This document shows, one piece after another, positions 51,711-60,471 of a stretch of DNA of 64,000 nucleotides. Numbering within the stretch: position 1 is the first letter of the stretch; every line of letters starts with the position of its first letter. The notes beneath the pieces are model-generated. The model saw nothing but the letters and a program-made list of their open reading frames with translations. It ran no database searches and was not told where the DNA came from. Source of the DNA: Paenibacillus alginolyticus DSM 5050 = NBRC 15375. GTDB lineage: Bacteria > Bacillota > Bacilli > Paenibacillales > NBRC-103111. The stretch is from positions 51,186-115,185 of the forward strand of contig NZ_AUGY01000015.1 in the NCBI RefSeq assembly GCF_000422905.1, in the 5' to 3' direction. The position numbers were made by a program, and so were the translations under genes.

Positions 51711-52384
51711 TGGGCTCGAAAAAAACCGACGCCAACATCAACGCCAAAATGAAGCTTGCCACCTATTTTCCGCTTCTTTGGCTGCTTGCGATTCCGGTTT
51801 TGAACGTATTTTACGGTCTGCTGAATAACGGCAGCGGCGATGTCGGCAATTTGATGACCGATTTGGACAATTTGATCCCTTTCATTCCGATTTTTATTAT
51901 TCCTTACTTGATCTGGTATCCGTTCTTATTGGGCATGTTTATTGTCTTGTTCCTGAAAGATAGAGCAGTCTACTACCGAAGCTTGACTGCCTTGTGTGCA
52001 GGGCTTATCTCTTGCTTCCTTATTTATGCGACGTTTCAAACGACCGTACCCAGACCTCCCATAAATGACGACGGCTGGTTAATCGGGCTTGTGAAATTCG
52101 TTTATGCGACCGATAAGCCGTTCAACTGCTTTCCGAGCATTCATGTCCTGACTAGCTATATCGTATTGAAAGCATCGTATCGCTGCAGCTTTGAGCGAAT
52201 AGCGCGAACGGCGATATTCATAGCCGCTTGGAGCATCATCATCTCCACTTTGTTCGTGAAACAGCATGCGCTTCTGGACGTTGCCGGGGCTGTTTTGCTG
52301 GCCGAAGCGCTTGTGTTCGCTGAGAAGCTTATCCGCTTTGAAAACCGCAAAACATCAAAAGAGGCCCGCGCCCATAAACTATGA
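51710..52384 (+). CDS. PAP2-family membrane phosphatase
   Basis: A 224-residue protein with about six membrane helices. The phosphatase motifs are TVPRPP (first), FNCFPSIHVLTSY (second, PSxH) and VKQHALLDVAGAV (third, with HxxxD). Family members remove phosphate from lipids such as phosphatidic acid or undecaprenyl pyrophosphate. Start ATG overlaps the methyltransferase stop; AAAGGGGG lies upstream. The OmpR-type two-component genes follow 170 bp later. Confidence 0.85.
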   Translation: MGSKKTDANINAKMKLATYFPLLWLLAIPVLNVFYGLLNNGSGDVGNLMTDLDNLIPFIPIFIIPYLIWYPFLLGMFIVLFLKDRAVYYRSLTALCAGLISCFLIYATFQTTVPRPPINDDGWLIGLVKFVYATDKPFNCFPSIHVLTSYIVLKASYRCSFERIARTAIFIAAWSIIISTLFVKQHALLDVAGAVLLAEALVFAEKLIRFENRKTSKEARAHKL

Positions 52385-52554
52385 ATGGCTTCTGTCGCTC
52401 CACGTTGGAACACCTGTTTTGACACGTTGAGTCGCAAGATAAAAAAGGAAAAATAATTGCGTTTTTCGGAGACGCTTTTCTAAAAATATGGTAGCCTTGC
52501 AATAGGCATTAGTTATTTTTTTCCTAAACATAACAAACCTGGGAGTGATTCAAC

Positions 52555-53256
52555 TTGACCATAAGCGTTCTCCTCGCCGACGACGATCCGGAAATTCGCG
52601 ACGTGATTCGTATCTACTTGCAAAATGAAGGCTACCGAGTTTTTGAATCGGAGGATGGCGTTCAAGCACTCGAGATGTTGCGCCGGGAATCAGTCGATTT
52701 GATCATTCTGGACGTCATGATGCCGAATATGGATGGAATCAGAGCTTGCTTCAAGATTAGAGAGATGACGAAAATTCCGATCATCATGCTTTCAGCCAAA
52801 AGCGAGGATATCGACAAAATAACGGGTCTTACTACCGGGGCGGACGATTACGTGGCCAAACCGTTCAATCCGTTGGAGCTGATTGCAAGAGTCAAGGCGC
52901 AGCTGCGCAGGCAAAAGTTCACCGGAGCGGCCGATCATCAGGCCAAAGTTTCTAATGACAGCGTAGTAGAAATCGACGAGTTGGTCATTAATAAAAACAA
53001 GCACCTCGTGACAGTGCGCGGCCGGGAGGCGTCTCTTACGCCGATTGAGTTCTCCATTCTGGAGCTGCTTGCTGGCCATAGAGGACAGGTGTTCAATGTG
53101 GAGCAAATTTATAGGAGCGTTTGGAAGGAAGACAAATTTTTGTCCGACAATACGGTGATGGTCCACGTGCGCAACATTCGCGAGAAGATCGAAGACAATC
53201 CGCGCGAACCGCGATTTATTAAAACGGTTTGGGGAGTGGGATATAAAGTTGAATAG
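52555..53256 (+). CDS. OmpR-family response regulator
   Basis: A 233-residue regulator. The receiver has the acidic pocket LADDDPE and phosphoacceptor D53 in IILDVMMPNMDG; Thr and Lys occur as expected (MLSAKSEDI, DYVAKPFNP). The winged helix at about 135-230 has SLTPIEFSILELLAGHRGQV and VMVHVRNIREKIEDNP. TTG start behind GGGAG. It overlaps the kinase gene by 8 bp. A decayed copy of its first 50 codons lies at 15084. Confidence 0.93.
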   Translation: MTISVLLADDDPEIRDVIRIYLQNEGYRVFESEDGVQALEMLRRESVDLIILDVMMPNMDGIRACFKIREMTKIPIIMLSAKSEDIDKITGLTTGADDYVAKPFNPLELIARVKAQLRRQKFTGAADHQAKVSNDSVVEIDELVINKNKHLVTVRGREASLTPIEFSILELLAGHRGQVFNVEQIYRSVWKEDKFLSDNTVMVHVRNIREKIEDNPREPRFIKTVWGVGYKVE

Positions 53257-54394
53257 AGACTTCTTTTCCCTCTTTAACTGGAAAAAGAGCATCAGGCTGC
53301 GCTTGCTCGGATCTCTACTGTTTAGCCTTATTGTCTCTTTTTTCGGAACGTCCCTCATCAATGACATTTTGAAATATATTTTACCGCAGATTATCAGACC
53401 GAAGATTGATGGCGCAGCTTTTACCTTTGTTGGCGCGGCCTTTTCCTTCCTCTCGTTTTTGTTTTTCTTTTTGCTCCTATTTTTCTTCCTGATGCGTCAT
53501 ATTGTTAGGCAAGTGAGAACTCTTGCCGACGGCCTCATGGCGATCGCCAAGGGAGATCTCCATTACCGGGTGCCGCTACCGGGCCAAGATGAACTGGGGG
53601 AAGTCGCGCAGAACATCAATTACATGGCAGAGCAGCTACAAAGCATGATGATGAGAGAACGACAGATCGAGACATCCAAAATGGAACTGATCACGCACGT
53701 ATCCCATGATTTGCGCACACCTTTGACGAGCATCATCGGCTATTTGAACCTGCTCAAAAATGACGACTACCATGACTTGGATGAACACAAACGGTATATT
53801 CATAACGCCTATAACAAGACCCAGCAAATGAAAAAGCTGATCGACGATCTGTTCGAGTATACCCGTCTTACCAGCGGCGACGTCAACCCCACCTTCCGGA
53901 AGATCGACCTAAACAGCCTCCTCGAGCAAATCATCATCGAGTTTGAGCCGATCGCGCAAGAACTCTCCCTTACGGTGAAGAAGGATTGGGACCAACAGCC
54001 CCTATTTGCCCATGTTGATGTTGAAAAGCTGGTGCGGGCGATCGATAACTTGCTCATGAATGCGCTCAAGTTTTCCTTGAAGCCAGGCGAAATTACGGTT
54101 CGGCTTGCCGAGAACAGCCATTTTATCGTGTTTGTTGTTGAAAATTGGGGAAGCCCGGTTACCAAGGAGCAAGAGAAGCTTTTGTTCGAGCGTTTTTATA
54201 AGGCGGAGCCTTCAAGGCGCGATCGGGACGTGCCTTCGGGCGCAGGACTCGGGCTATCGATTGCGAACTATATCGTAGAACTGCACGGAGGAAGAATCGG
54301 TCTGAAGCATGAGAACGGGCATTTCACCTTTTTTATTGAGCTGCCGAAAGCGGCACAAATAACGAAGTGCAATGGTGGCGAAGAGTTTAAATGA
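53249..54394 (+). CDS. Membrane sensor histidine kinase
   Basis: A 381-residue kinase with two helices near 17-36 and 58-82 and almost no extracellular part between them, so it probably senses membrane or intracellular signals. HAMP region with LMAIAKGDLHYRVPLPGQDE, H-box THVSHDLRTPLTSIIGYL (H153), N-box NLLMNALKFS, G-boxes ERFYKAEPSRRDRD and GAGLGLSIANYIVELHGG. It pairs with the regulator gene upstream. TTG start. The architecture resembles VanS/YclK-like kinases. Confidence 0.92.
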   Translation: MNRDFFSLFNWKKSIRLRLLGSLLFSLIVSFFGTSLINDILKYILPQIIRPKIDGAAFTFVGAAFSFLSFLFFFLLLFFFLMRHIVRQVRTLADGLMAIAKGDLHYRVPLPGQDELGEVAQNINYMAEQLQSMMMRERQIETSKMELITHVSHDLRTPLTSIIGYLNLLKNDDYHDLDEHKRYIHNAYNKTQQMKKLIDDLFEYTRLTSGDVNPTFRKIDLNSLLEQIIIEFEPIAQELSLTVKKDWDQQPLFAHVDVEKLVRAIDNLLMNALKFSLKPGEITVRLAENSHFIVFVVENWGSPVTKEQEKLLFERFYKAEPSRRDRDVPSGAGLGLSIANYIVELHGGRIGLKHENGHFTFFIELPKAAQITKCNGGEEFK

Positions 54395-54476
54395 ATGATG
54401 GGGACGAGGTCAACCAGAAAAATGGCTGACCTCATAATTAACGAAGCCAATACCAATTAACAAAGTGAGGAAGAAT

Positions 54477-54977
54477 ATGAATATAGTTCTTATAGGTATG
54501 TCTGGAGCTGGTAAAAGCACTTTAGGTGTGTTGCTTGCAAAAGCTTTAGGAATGGATTACGTGGATACAGATATTGTTATACAACAACATGAAGGTAGGT
54601 TGTTACAAGATATAATTGATAATGATGGTCTCGAAAAATTTATGGAAGTCGAAGAAAAAATTGTGTCTGAGTTGCAACTACAAAATTGCATTATATCAAC
54701 AGGTGGAAGTGTTATATATTCAGAAAAAGCTATAAATGTCCTTAAACAAGGTGGACAGATAATTTATTTACATGTCCCATATGAAGAAATTAAAAGGAGA
54801 CTAGTAAACATAACAACCAGAGGCATTGTAATAAAGAAAGGAAATAGTCTTAAGGACGTTTACGAGGAAAGAGTTCCTCTATACATTAAGTATAGTGATA
54901 AGACTCTTGATTGCTCAAATAAGGATATTGAACATTGCGTTAGTGAAATTATAGAGAAATTACAAGAAAGTCATTGA
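54477..54977 (+). CDS. Shikimate kinase-like protein
   Basis: A 166-residue P-loop kinase. Walker A is GMSGAGKST, the substrate Asp lies in YVDTDIVI, and the glycine loop is STGGSV. The Arg that binds shikimate in the usual F-R-x-x-E motif is Met here (KFMEVEEKI), and the loop lacks the third Gly; the later Arg (EERVPLY) is present. It may be a related kinase with another substrate rather than AroK. The gene is AT-rich compared with the kinase gene before it, which hints at separate origin. ATG behind GTGAGGAAG. Confidence 0.75.
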   Translation: MNIVLIGMSGAGKSTLGVLLAKALGMDYVDTDIVIQQHEGRLLQDIIDNDGLEKFMEVEEKIVSELQLQNCIISTGGSVIYSEKAINVLKQGGQIIYLHVPYEEIKRRLVNITTRGIVIKKGNSLKDVYEERVPLYIKYSDKTLDCSNKDIEHCVSEIIEKLQESH

Positions 54978-55099
54978 TGGATTTTTTTTGCATTGTGCTC
55001 TGAAATGCCCATTCGATTCGTCAGTGATCTCCCCTTACTCTTCCAATAACCGACAGAGTATTTTTGCCTTTCCACGCCGTTTTCCTTTTGTATAACTCA

Positions 55100-56896
55100 T
55101 TATCTAAAATCGGTATTCCCCTTATATCGAAGGTCACCTTGTTCTGGTCTCAAACGCTTCTGGCTTCGTTGCTCCTCCAATAAACGGACCATATGCAATC
55201 GGACGTTTTCCGATTGCGGCGTGGCCCAAGAAGGGTGAGCGAGATTACGGGTTTCCAAAGGATCCTCGGTTAAGTTGTAGAACTCGTATTGCTCAGGAAC
55301 CGGTTCGGTTTTGCAAGTAACATGACAAGTGGGAGTAGATGTTTGTTCTGGATCTGCACATACGTCACCAAACAACTGAATCGTGAGGTCTCGCACACCC
55401 GGTTCGCTCCAGAACTGCTCGTTGTCGAAGTAACGGGAAAATTTCCATAGCTGATTTGGCAGTCCGTGCTGTCCGGGTAGATCGGCGATAACGGTCTCGA
55501 TGTGGTTAGGCTGAACGACAGAGGTGTAAGCTCTCCCTAATGGATTGAATTGATGCTGGCCACGTGTTATATCGTCATCGGTCATGAAATAAACGGGCTC
55601 CCTGCGGTAGGAGGATCCCCCAAGCTCTTTACTACCGAGTAAGTATGGCGTAAGATCGCGGCCAACGAAGGGGCGGACTTCGCTGAAGCTGCTTTGCAAC
55701 CGGTATTGAATACTGGGAATGTCTGCGTCCGCAAGTCCAAGCATCGTAGGCAGAAGGTCGACATGGGAGGTTAGCTCTGAAAAGCATTGCCTGTGCGGAA
55801 AGAGGCGCTTGTTGTGAATGAGGAAGGGCACATGCAGAACTTCTTCATAGGCGCAGTACATTTTCTGGTGCAGATGGCCGTGGGCGCCCAGCAGCTCACC
55901 GTGATCTGAAGTGAAAATGACAATTGTATCGTCACTGAAAGAAGAGCGGCTCAGCGCTTCTAAGACCTTCATTATTTGAAGATCGGCATTTTTTTGCAAC
56001 TGATAATACAGCTTTCGATAAAACGGCTCATTTACGATTGGCTGCAGGGCTATTGGATAAGTATCCCGGTAGCTGGCCTGGCAACGTGGCTTCGTATTCA
56101 GAAATTCACCGATCGTGGGCGGAGGAAGGACTTCCGGCATCGGATCGACCTGGAAATGAAACAAGTTCGGTAGATGGTCGGTCAGCATACCATACAACGC
56201 AATATCGTGCGGGTTTACAAAGGAGGCGACGACGAGCCATGGCTTTGAACCAGAGTCGGTACGCTTTAGATGATCCAGCGCTTCAATCAGCTTAACAGTC
56301 TCTGTGCCGTAAACGACATCCCTGCCGCTCAAGCCTGTAGCTGCCGATGAAGCGGAATTACGAGGATTGCGGCCATGGGGTTCAGGCCCGATCCAAGATG
56401 AGAAGCCGAAGGCATACAGCGGATCTGCGGACAAATAAAGCTGTTCCCGCTGTGGGTCCGGCACACCAGTTGCAGGATTGTAGCTAGGCATATCATCTTT
56501 AGTTCCAGGAACCAGAATATCTTCATACGAAATATGCCATTTGCCTTTGTAATATGTTTGGTACCCTGCCTCGCGAAAGTAATTGCCCATCGTAGGCACA
56601 GTATTCGGCGGCAACCAGAACATATCTGAATCGAAAGCACTCTTCGCGATGCCGTTCGTTTGCGAGACACCATGGAGTGAGGGGTAATGGCCGGTAAACA
56701 TCGTAGCCCGGCTCGGACAGCACGCAGCGCTACCGATATAGTGACGGTGGAGTTCCACGCTATTCGCGCGCAACCGTTCGTGGGCGGGGAGATTTGTGAG
56801 CCGCCAAGCTCTAATCTCGGGGCTTTCGTAGAGAGGAGGATACCGCTCCTCATCGACAACAATCAGGAGGAAGTTCGGCTTATTTATCATATACAC
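55100..56896 (-). CDS. Sulfatase (type I, Cys-type)
   Basis: A 598-residue cytosolic enzyme of the alkaline phosphatase superfamily. The formylglycine motif is C60-P-S-R in AACCPSRATMFTGHYPSL. Metal ligands occur in LLIVVDEERYP and in IVIFTSDHGELLGAHGH; YYKGKWHISYE is the usual Lys/His region. There is no signal peptide, so the substrate must be intracellular or imported. The Cys needs a maturation enzyme (anSME), which is not in the window. Length is normal. The downstream terminator is not clear. Confidence 0.88.
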   Translation of the reverse strand: MYMINKPNFLLIVVDEERYPPLYESPEIRAWRLTNLPAHERLRANSVELHRHYIGSAACCPSRATMFTGHYPSLHGVSQTNGIAKSAFDSDMFWLPPNTVPTMGNYFREAGYQTYYKGKWHISYEDILVPGTKDDMPSYNPATGVPDPQREQLYLSADPLYAFGFSSWIGPEPHGRNPRNSASSAATGLSGRDVVYGTETVKLIEALDHLKRTDSGSKPWLVVASFVNPHDIALYGMLTDHLPNLFHFQVDPMPEVLPPPTIGEFLNTKPRCQASYRDTYPIALQPIVNEPFYRKLYYQLQKNADLQIMKVLEALSRSSFSDDTIVIFTSDHGELLGAHGHLHQKMYCAYEEVLHVPFLIHNKRLFPHRQCFSELTSHVDLLPTMLGLADADIPSIQYRLQSSFSEVRPFVGRDLTPYLLGSKELGGSSYRREPVYFMTDDDITRGQHQFNPLGRAYTSVVQPNHIETVIADLPGQHGLPNQLWKFSRYFDNEQFWSEPGVRDLTIQLFGDVCADPEQTSTPTCHVTCKTEPVPEQYEFYNLTEDPLETRNLAHPSWATPQSENVRLHMVRLLEEQRSQKRLRPEQGDLRYKGNTDFR

Positions 56897-57098
56897 ACCC
56901 CCGAATTAACCTGTTCTACCCTAGATGTATGCGGGGAAGGTAATCACCATGCTGATTAAAATGGGGACTCGCATTCCCGACGGAGCTATCTCTAAGTAAA
57001 AGGATGAAGATCGTTTATTACGGCATTCAGCTAAGGGCAGGAATGTTGAATGATTCTAGTGAAAATATAAGAGATCGACTAAGTTAAGGGGGAAGGTT

Positions 57099-58061
57099 AT
57101 GGATGATACGTGGGAACGTTCTATACTGTTCTATCATTTGGATACAGTTACGGCATCACACTTGTTTCATCTATTCGATCCAATGACCAAACTGGAGAGT
57201 ATACATCAACTAAATGAGGGCAAACGCAACACGAATTATCGTATTCAAACGTCTGCTGGTGATTATGTTCTGCGCATCTACCCAAGTGGTAATGATAGTT
57301 GGCGTAAGGAATCCAAAATTCGCAGTGTATTGCAAGGGGAGATACCTCTGCAGCATCTTTGTCATTTGGATCAGCATGAGGCGATTGGCAACCGTACTTT
57401 CGCGATTTATGAATTCGTAAAAGGACAAACGTTGCTTGAAGCCATACTCTTTGGCTATATGCCGAATGAGGATATCTTGTACCAGCTAGGTGGAATGTTG
57501 GCAACCATCCATGAGTTTCGTTATCCGCAGGTCGGATTTTTGAACGAGACGTTGGAAGTGGTAGAGGAACTTACCCCGTTGGAAACTTGGTATGCGTATT
57601 TTCTGAATTCAACAGTCTGCCAAAGATTGGGGAAATGCACAGTTGATCGTATCGAACGGCTTGTTAATCGGAACAAGAATATGCTTCGGGACATGGATAA
57701 ACAAGTTTCTCTCGTCCATGGAGACTTTCGTCCGACTAACCTTCTGCTTTTAGAAGGAAAGATTAATTGTATATTGGATTGGGAGTTCGCGATGGCCGGT
57801 CATTCCATCGCGGATATCGGCCAGTTCTTTCGGTATGAGAGTCAGTTCCAAGCGACTCACAAAAATGTCTTTGTTCAAGCCTATAATGAACGATCGGCTT
57901 GGAAGTTACCAGCCGACTGGGAGTGTATGGGAATGATGCGTGATCTGGTCAATCTGCTGCAAATGCTTGGTACTGAGGAGGAACTTCCAGTGAAATTTTT
58001 TGATTTGACCAAGCTTATTGAAGGGACCTTACGGAAATTAGAAGCGATTCGGGTTACATGA
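57099..58061 (+). CDS. Aminoglycoside phosphotransferase-family kinase
   Basis: A 320-residue kinase-like protein. The ATP-binding strand region is DYVLRIYPSG, the catalytic loop is LVHGDFRPTNLLL, and the metal site is CILDWEFAMAGH. The family includes antibiotic kinases, choline, homoserine and fructosamine kinases, so the substrate is open. GGGGGAAGG precedes the ATG. It is divergent from the sulfatase gene, with a 200-bp interval that may hold both promoters. Confidence 0.85.
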   Translation: MDDTWERSILFYHLDTVTASHLFHLFDPMTKLESIHQLNEGKRNTNYRIQTSAGDYVLRIYPSGNDSWRKESKIRSVLQGEIPLQHLCHLDQHEAIGNRTFAIYEFVKGQTLLEAILFGYMPNEDILYQLGGMLATIHEFRYPQVGFLNETLEVVEELTPLETWYAYFLNSTVCQRLGKCTVDRIERLVNRNKNMLRDMDKQVSLVHGDFRPTNLLLLEGKINCILDWEFAMAGHSIADIGQFFRYESQFQATHKNVFVQAYNERSAWKLPADWECMGMMRDLVNLLQMLGTEEELPVKFFDLTKLIEGTLRKLEAIRVT

Positions 58062-58312
58062 GATTGTTACGCTTACGAAAAACGATAGTTGAAATCAACA
58101 CAAACGAGTTTTTTATTACTAAAAAAGCAATCGAAAGTCTAACCGAAAAATTGGGACTCCCTAAACCCAATTTACAAACTAAAAAACAATTATTTCCGAT
58201 TCATTCGAGCAGGTTTCGTATAATCACAGCATTAGTCTCATCCAAATCAATATCCGAGCCTTCCCTCTTGTGATATAATTATCCATTATCTTAGTTTGTG
58301 GGGATGGTGCAT

Positions 58313-58855
58313 ATGTCGGAGCAGCAAGTGTACGTCCGGTTCCCTGAGGAGGCGGACGCCGGAGAATTGACAGCAATGTACAAGCGCAATCGGGAGTTCT
58401 TCGAGAAGTTTTCGCCAAGCAACCCGGAGGAGTACTATACGGAGGAACACCAGCTCCAAACGATTATTAAGAGCAGGGCTGACAGGGTGGAGGATCGGAA
58501 ATATGCTTTCTTGGTATGCCACAAGGAGGACGACCGGATTATTGGCAACATAGGGCTATCCTTTGTGGTACGGGGACCGCTTCAGAGCTGTATGATCGGA
58601 TACAGCCTAGACCAGGCTTATAACGGCAATGGCTATATGACGGAAGCAGTGAAGCAGGTGGTACGCTATGCCTTCGGGGAGCTGAAGTTTCACCGGATCG
58701 TCGGGGAAGCCTCACCCCGAAATCCAGGATCTATCCGCGTGCTTGAGAATGCCGGCTTCCACAAAGAAGGCATCTCCCGAAGCAATGTGAAGATCAACGG
58801 GGTGTGGGAAGATCATCAGGTTCTGGCCCTTATCAATCCGTCCGAAGATATCTAG
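58313..58855 (+). CDS. GNAT-family N-acetyltransferase (RimJ/RimL-like)
   Basis: A 180-residue transferase. The acetyl-CoA region reads YSLDQAYNGNGYMTEAVKQV, followed by FHRIVGEASPRNPGSIRVLE and NAGFHKEG, typical of the RimJ/RimL group that acetylates ribosomal proteins or small molecules. GGGGATGG fits the ATG at 58313. The 240 bp upstream contain a 71-codon frame that I do not accept as a gene. Confidence 0.88.
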   Translation: MSEQQVYVRFPEEADAGELTAMYKRNREFFEKFSPSNPEEYYTEEHQLQTIIKSRADRVEDRKYAFLVCHKEDDRIIGNIGLSFVVRGPLQSCMIGYSLDQAYNGNGYMTEAVKQVVRYAFGELKFHRIVGEASPRNPGSIRVLENAGFHKEGISRSNVKINGVWEDHQVLALINPSEDI

Positions 58856-58879
58856 TCAACCACCGATGAACTATAACGC

Positions 58880-58909
58880 AGGAGCTGCATTGAAGCAGCT
58901 CTTTTTTTG
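58880..58909 (+). terminator. Terminator after the acetyltransferase gene
   Basis: AGGAGCTGC pairs with AGCAGCTCT, followed by seven T. Confidence 0.85.
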
Positions 58910-58966
58910 ATTTCAATGAATGCTATTTTGCTGGGGTAGAGATTTGTGTCAATAATGTAGGTACAC

Positions 58967-59394
58967 CGCATCGGGCGGTTCCAGCTTCAAGCGGCGATTC
59001 AGTCCGTGCATGCCCAGCGAGCCTGGACGGGCCGAACAGAGTGGGAAGAGATTGCGTTGTTGTACGAGGGGCTCATGGGTTTCGCTCCAACGATCGGCAC
59101 AATCGTCGGCCGGGCGGCAGACGTTGCTGAGGCGCATGGGGCCGAAATCGGGATGGCGTTGTTGAGAGAATTACCAGCCGAAGCGGTCAAGAGCTATCAG
59201 CCTTATTGGGCGCTGAGCGCACAATTTGTTCAAGCGAATGCAGAGATTCGAAGAGGCTCATGCTGCATACAGCCGTTCCATTGGACTGTGCATGGATCCT
59301 TCCTTTAGCGCGTTTTTGGAGAAGCAAGCTGGAGAATGTAGTTTTCATGTGGAATTTATGAATGTTATTGACACGACACCAAATGGTGACCTAT
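58967..59394 (+). pseudogene. C-terminal remnant of an ECF sigma factor (SigJ/DUF6596 type)
   Basis: The frame reads GRFQLQAAIQSVHAQRAWTG, EEIALLYEGLMGFAPTIGTI and RAADVAEAHGAEIGMALLRE, the helical C-terminal domain of large ECF sigma factors that carry DUF6596. After QANAEIRR at about 59235 the frame shifts and continues as FEEAHAAYSRSIGLC. The sigma-2 and sigma-4 regions are missing. The end runs into the ArsR promoter. Confidence 0.7.
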
Positions 59395-59419
59395 AATTAA
59401 AGTGACACTAAATGGTGTC
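59368..59419 (+). promoter_or_regulatory. arsR promoter with two operators
   Basis: TTGACA (59368-59373) and TATAAT (59392-59397) are 18 bp apart. GACACCAAATGGTGAC lies in the spacer and GACACTAAATGGTGTC right after the -10 box, both near palindromes and 29 bp apart. This is the expected layout for strong repression by the ArsR protein encoded downstream. Confidence 0.8.
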
Positions 59420-59501
59420 GAAATATGAACTCTCGCCTCGTGGGCGCTATGTCCGAAGTGCCGCATATGTCCCTTGGTAATAATATTTAGGAGAGGGTGT
59501 T

Positions 59502-59831
59502 GTGAAAGAGAACAATCAGTTGCGGGATGTGTATGACGCGATTGCAGATCCAACTAGGCGCCGACTGATTCGTCTGTTATCAGAGGCAGAAGAGATACCG
59601 CTTCATGAGTTAACGACTCAGTTTCAAATGGGCCGTACAGCGGTATCCAAGCATTTGACAATCCTTAAAGAGGCCGGACTGGTACTTGATCGAAAAGTCG
59701 GCAGAGAAACGCGATTTAGGCTAAACGCCTCTCCACTCAGAGAAATTCAAGATTGGGTTGCTTTCTACAGCAAGTTCTGGAGTACGAATATGTTGCGCTT
59801 GAACCAATTATTAGAGGAGGAAGAAGAATGA
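59502..59831 (+). CDS. ArsR-family transcriptional regulator
   Basis: A 109-residue winged-helix regulator of the group without metal-binding Cys: DVYDAIADPTRRRLIRLLSE, recognition helix MGRTAVSKHLTILKEAGL, wing GRETRFRLN. This subgroup (SdpR/YczB-like) often pairs with an AHSA1 gene, as here: the next start codon overlaps its stop (ATGA). GTG start behind GGAGAGGG. Confidence 0.9.
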   Translation: MKENNQLRDVYDAIADPTRRRLIRLLSEAEEIPLHELTTQFQMGRTAVSKHLTILKEAGLVLDRKVGRETRFRLNASPLREIQDWVAFYSKFWSTNMLRLNQLLEEEEE

Positions 59832-60223
59832 GTTTAACATTATCCTTAGATTTTCAGTACACGTCATCGATTGAGAAGGTTTGGTCCGCTTTAACCGATC
59901 CAAGCAAGCTTGCCAAGTGGGTCATGGAAAATGATTTTAAGCCCGTTGTAGGACACCGTTTTCAGTTCCGCACGCAGCCGACCGAATATTGGAATGGAAT
60001 TATTGAAGGCGAAGTGCTTCTCGTGGACCCACCAAACCGGTTGTCCTATACTTTTGCCAGTGGAGAGGAGCACACGGTCACCTGGACGCTGCAGGACTTA
60101 GGGGATGGAAAGGTTAATCTACATCTCGAACAAACCGGAATCTCAAATGCTCAGGCACTGGGAGGCGCTAAGTATGGCTGGACTAACTGGTGCGGTGAGC
60201 TTGAAAAGTTGTTGGAACAATAA
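59828..60223 (+). CDS. AHSA1/SRPBCC-domain protein
   Basis: A 131-residue START-like protein: LDFQYTSSIEKVWSALTDPS, KLAKWVMENDFKPVVGHRF, and the C-terminal GWTNWCGELEKLLEQ. It binds an unknown hydrophobic ligand. Translationally coupled to the ArsR gene (ATGA overlap) with GAGGAGGAAGAA as ribosome site. The coupled pair is controlled by the two operators upstream. Confidence 0.9.
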   Translation: MSLTLSLDFQYTSSIEKVWSALTDPSKLAKWVMENDFKPVVGHRFQFRTQPTEYWNGIIEGEVLLVDPPNRLSYTFASGEEHTVTWTLQDLGDGKVNLHLEQTGISNAQALGGAKYGWTNWCGELEKLLEQ

Positions 60224-60289
60224 CCGCATTCGGTACTAAAACATCTCCTTCCCCCCATGCTTAATTAATGGGTACGATAGTTGAACCCT

Positions 60290-60386
60290 GCTTGACCCGA
60301 ATCGACATTAAACCGGCTGCATATAATTTGCAGCCGGTTTATGTTGATTCGGACATTTTGAGAATTTCTTGTCGGTTCGGGTCAAG
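60290..60386. repeat. Compound inverted repeat between the AHSA1 and uvrA-like genes
   Basis: Inner arms AAACCGGCTGCA and TGCAGCCGGTTT (60309-60341) and outer arms CTTGACCCGAA (60291-60301) and TTCGGGTCAAG (60376-60386) form a nested structure with partial pairing between. There is no T-run at either side. It may act as a terminator only by fold, or be a small mobile repeat. Confidence 0.6.
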
Positions 60387-60471
60387 TTCCCATTAGAATT
60401 TAACCGATTGCACGATGAATGGTACAATGTGAATATGAGTAGAAATTAACATAATCGGAAGGATGTTAATT

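Noticed and set aside
55976..56295. Plus-strand frames inside the sulfatase gene
   Set aside because: Shadows of the sulfatase coding sequence with no ribosome site.
58058..58273. 71-codon frame after the phosphotransferase gene
   Set aside because: Overlaps the preceding stop by four bases, has no ribosome site of its own and no recognisable protein pattern.
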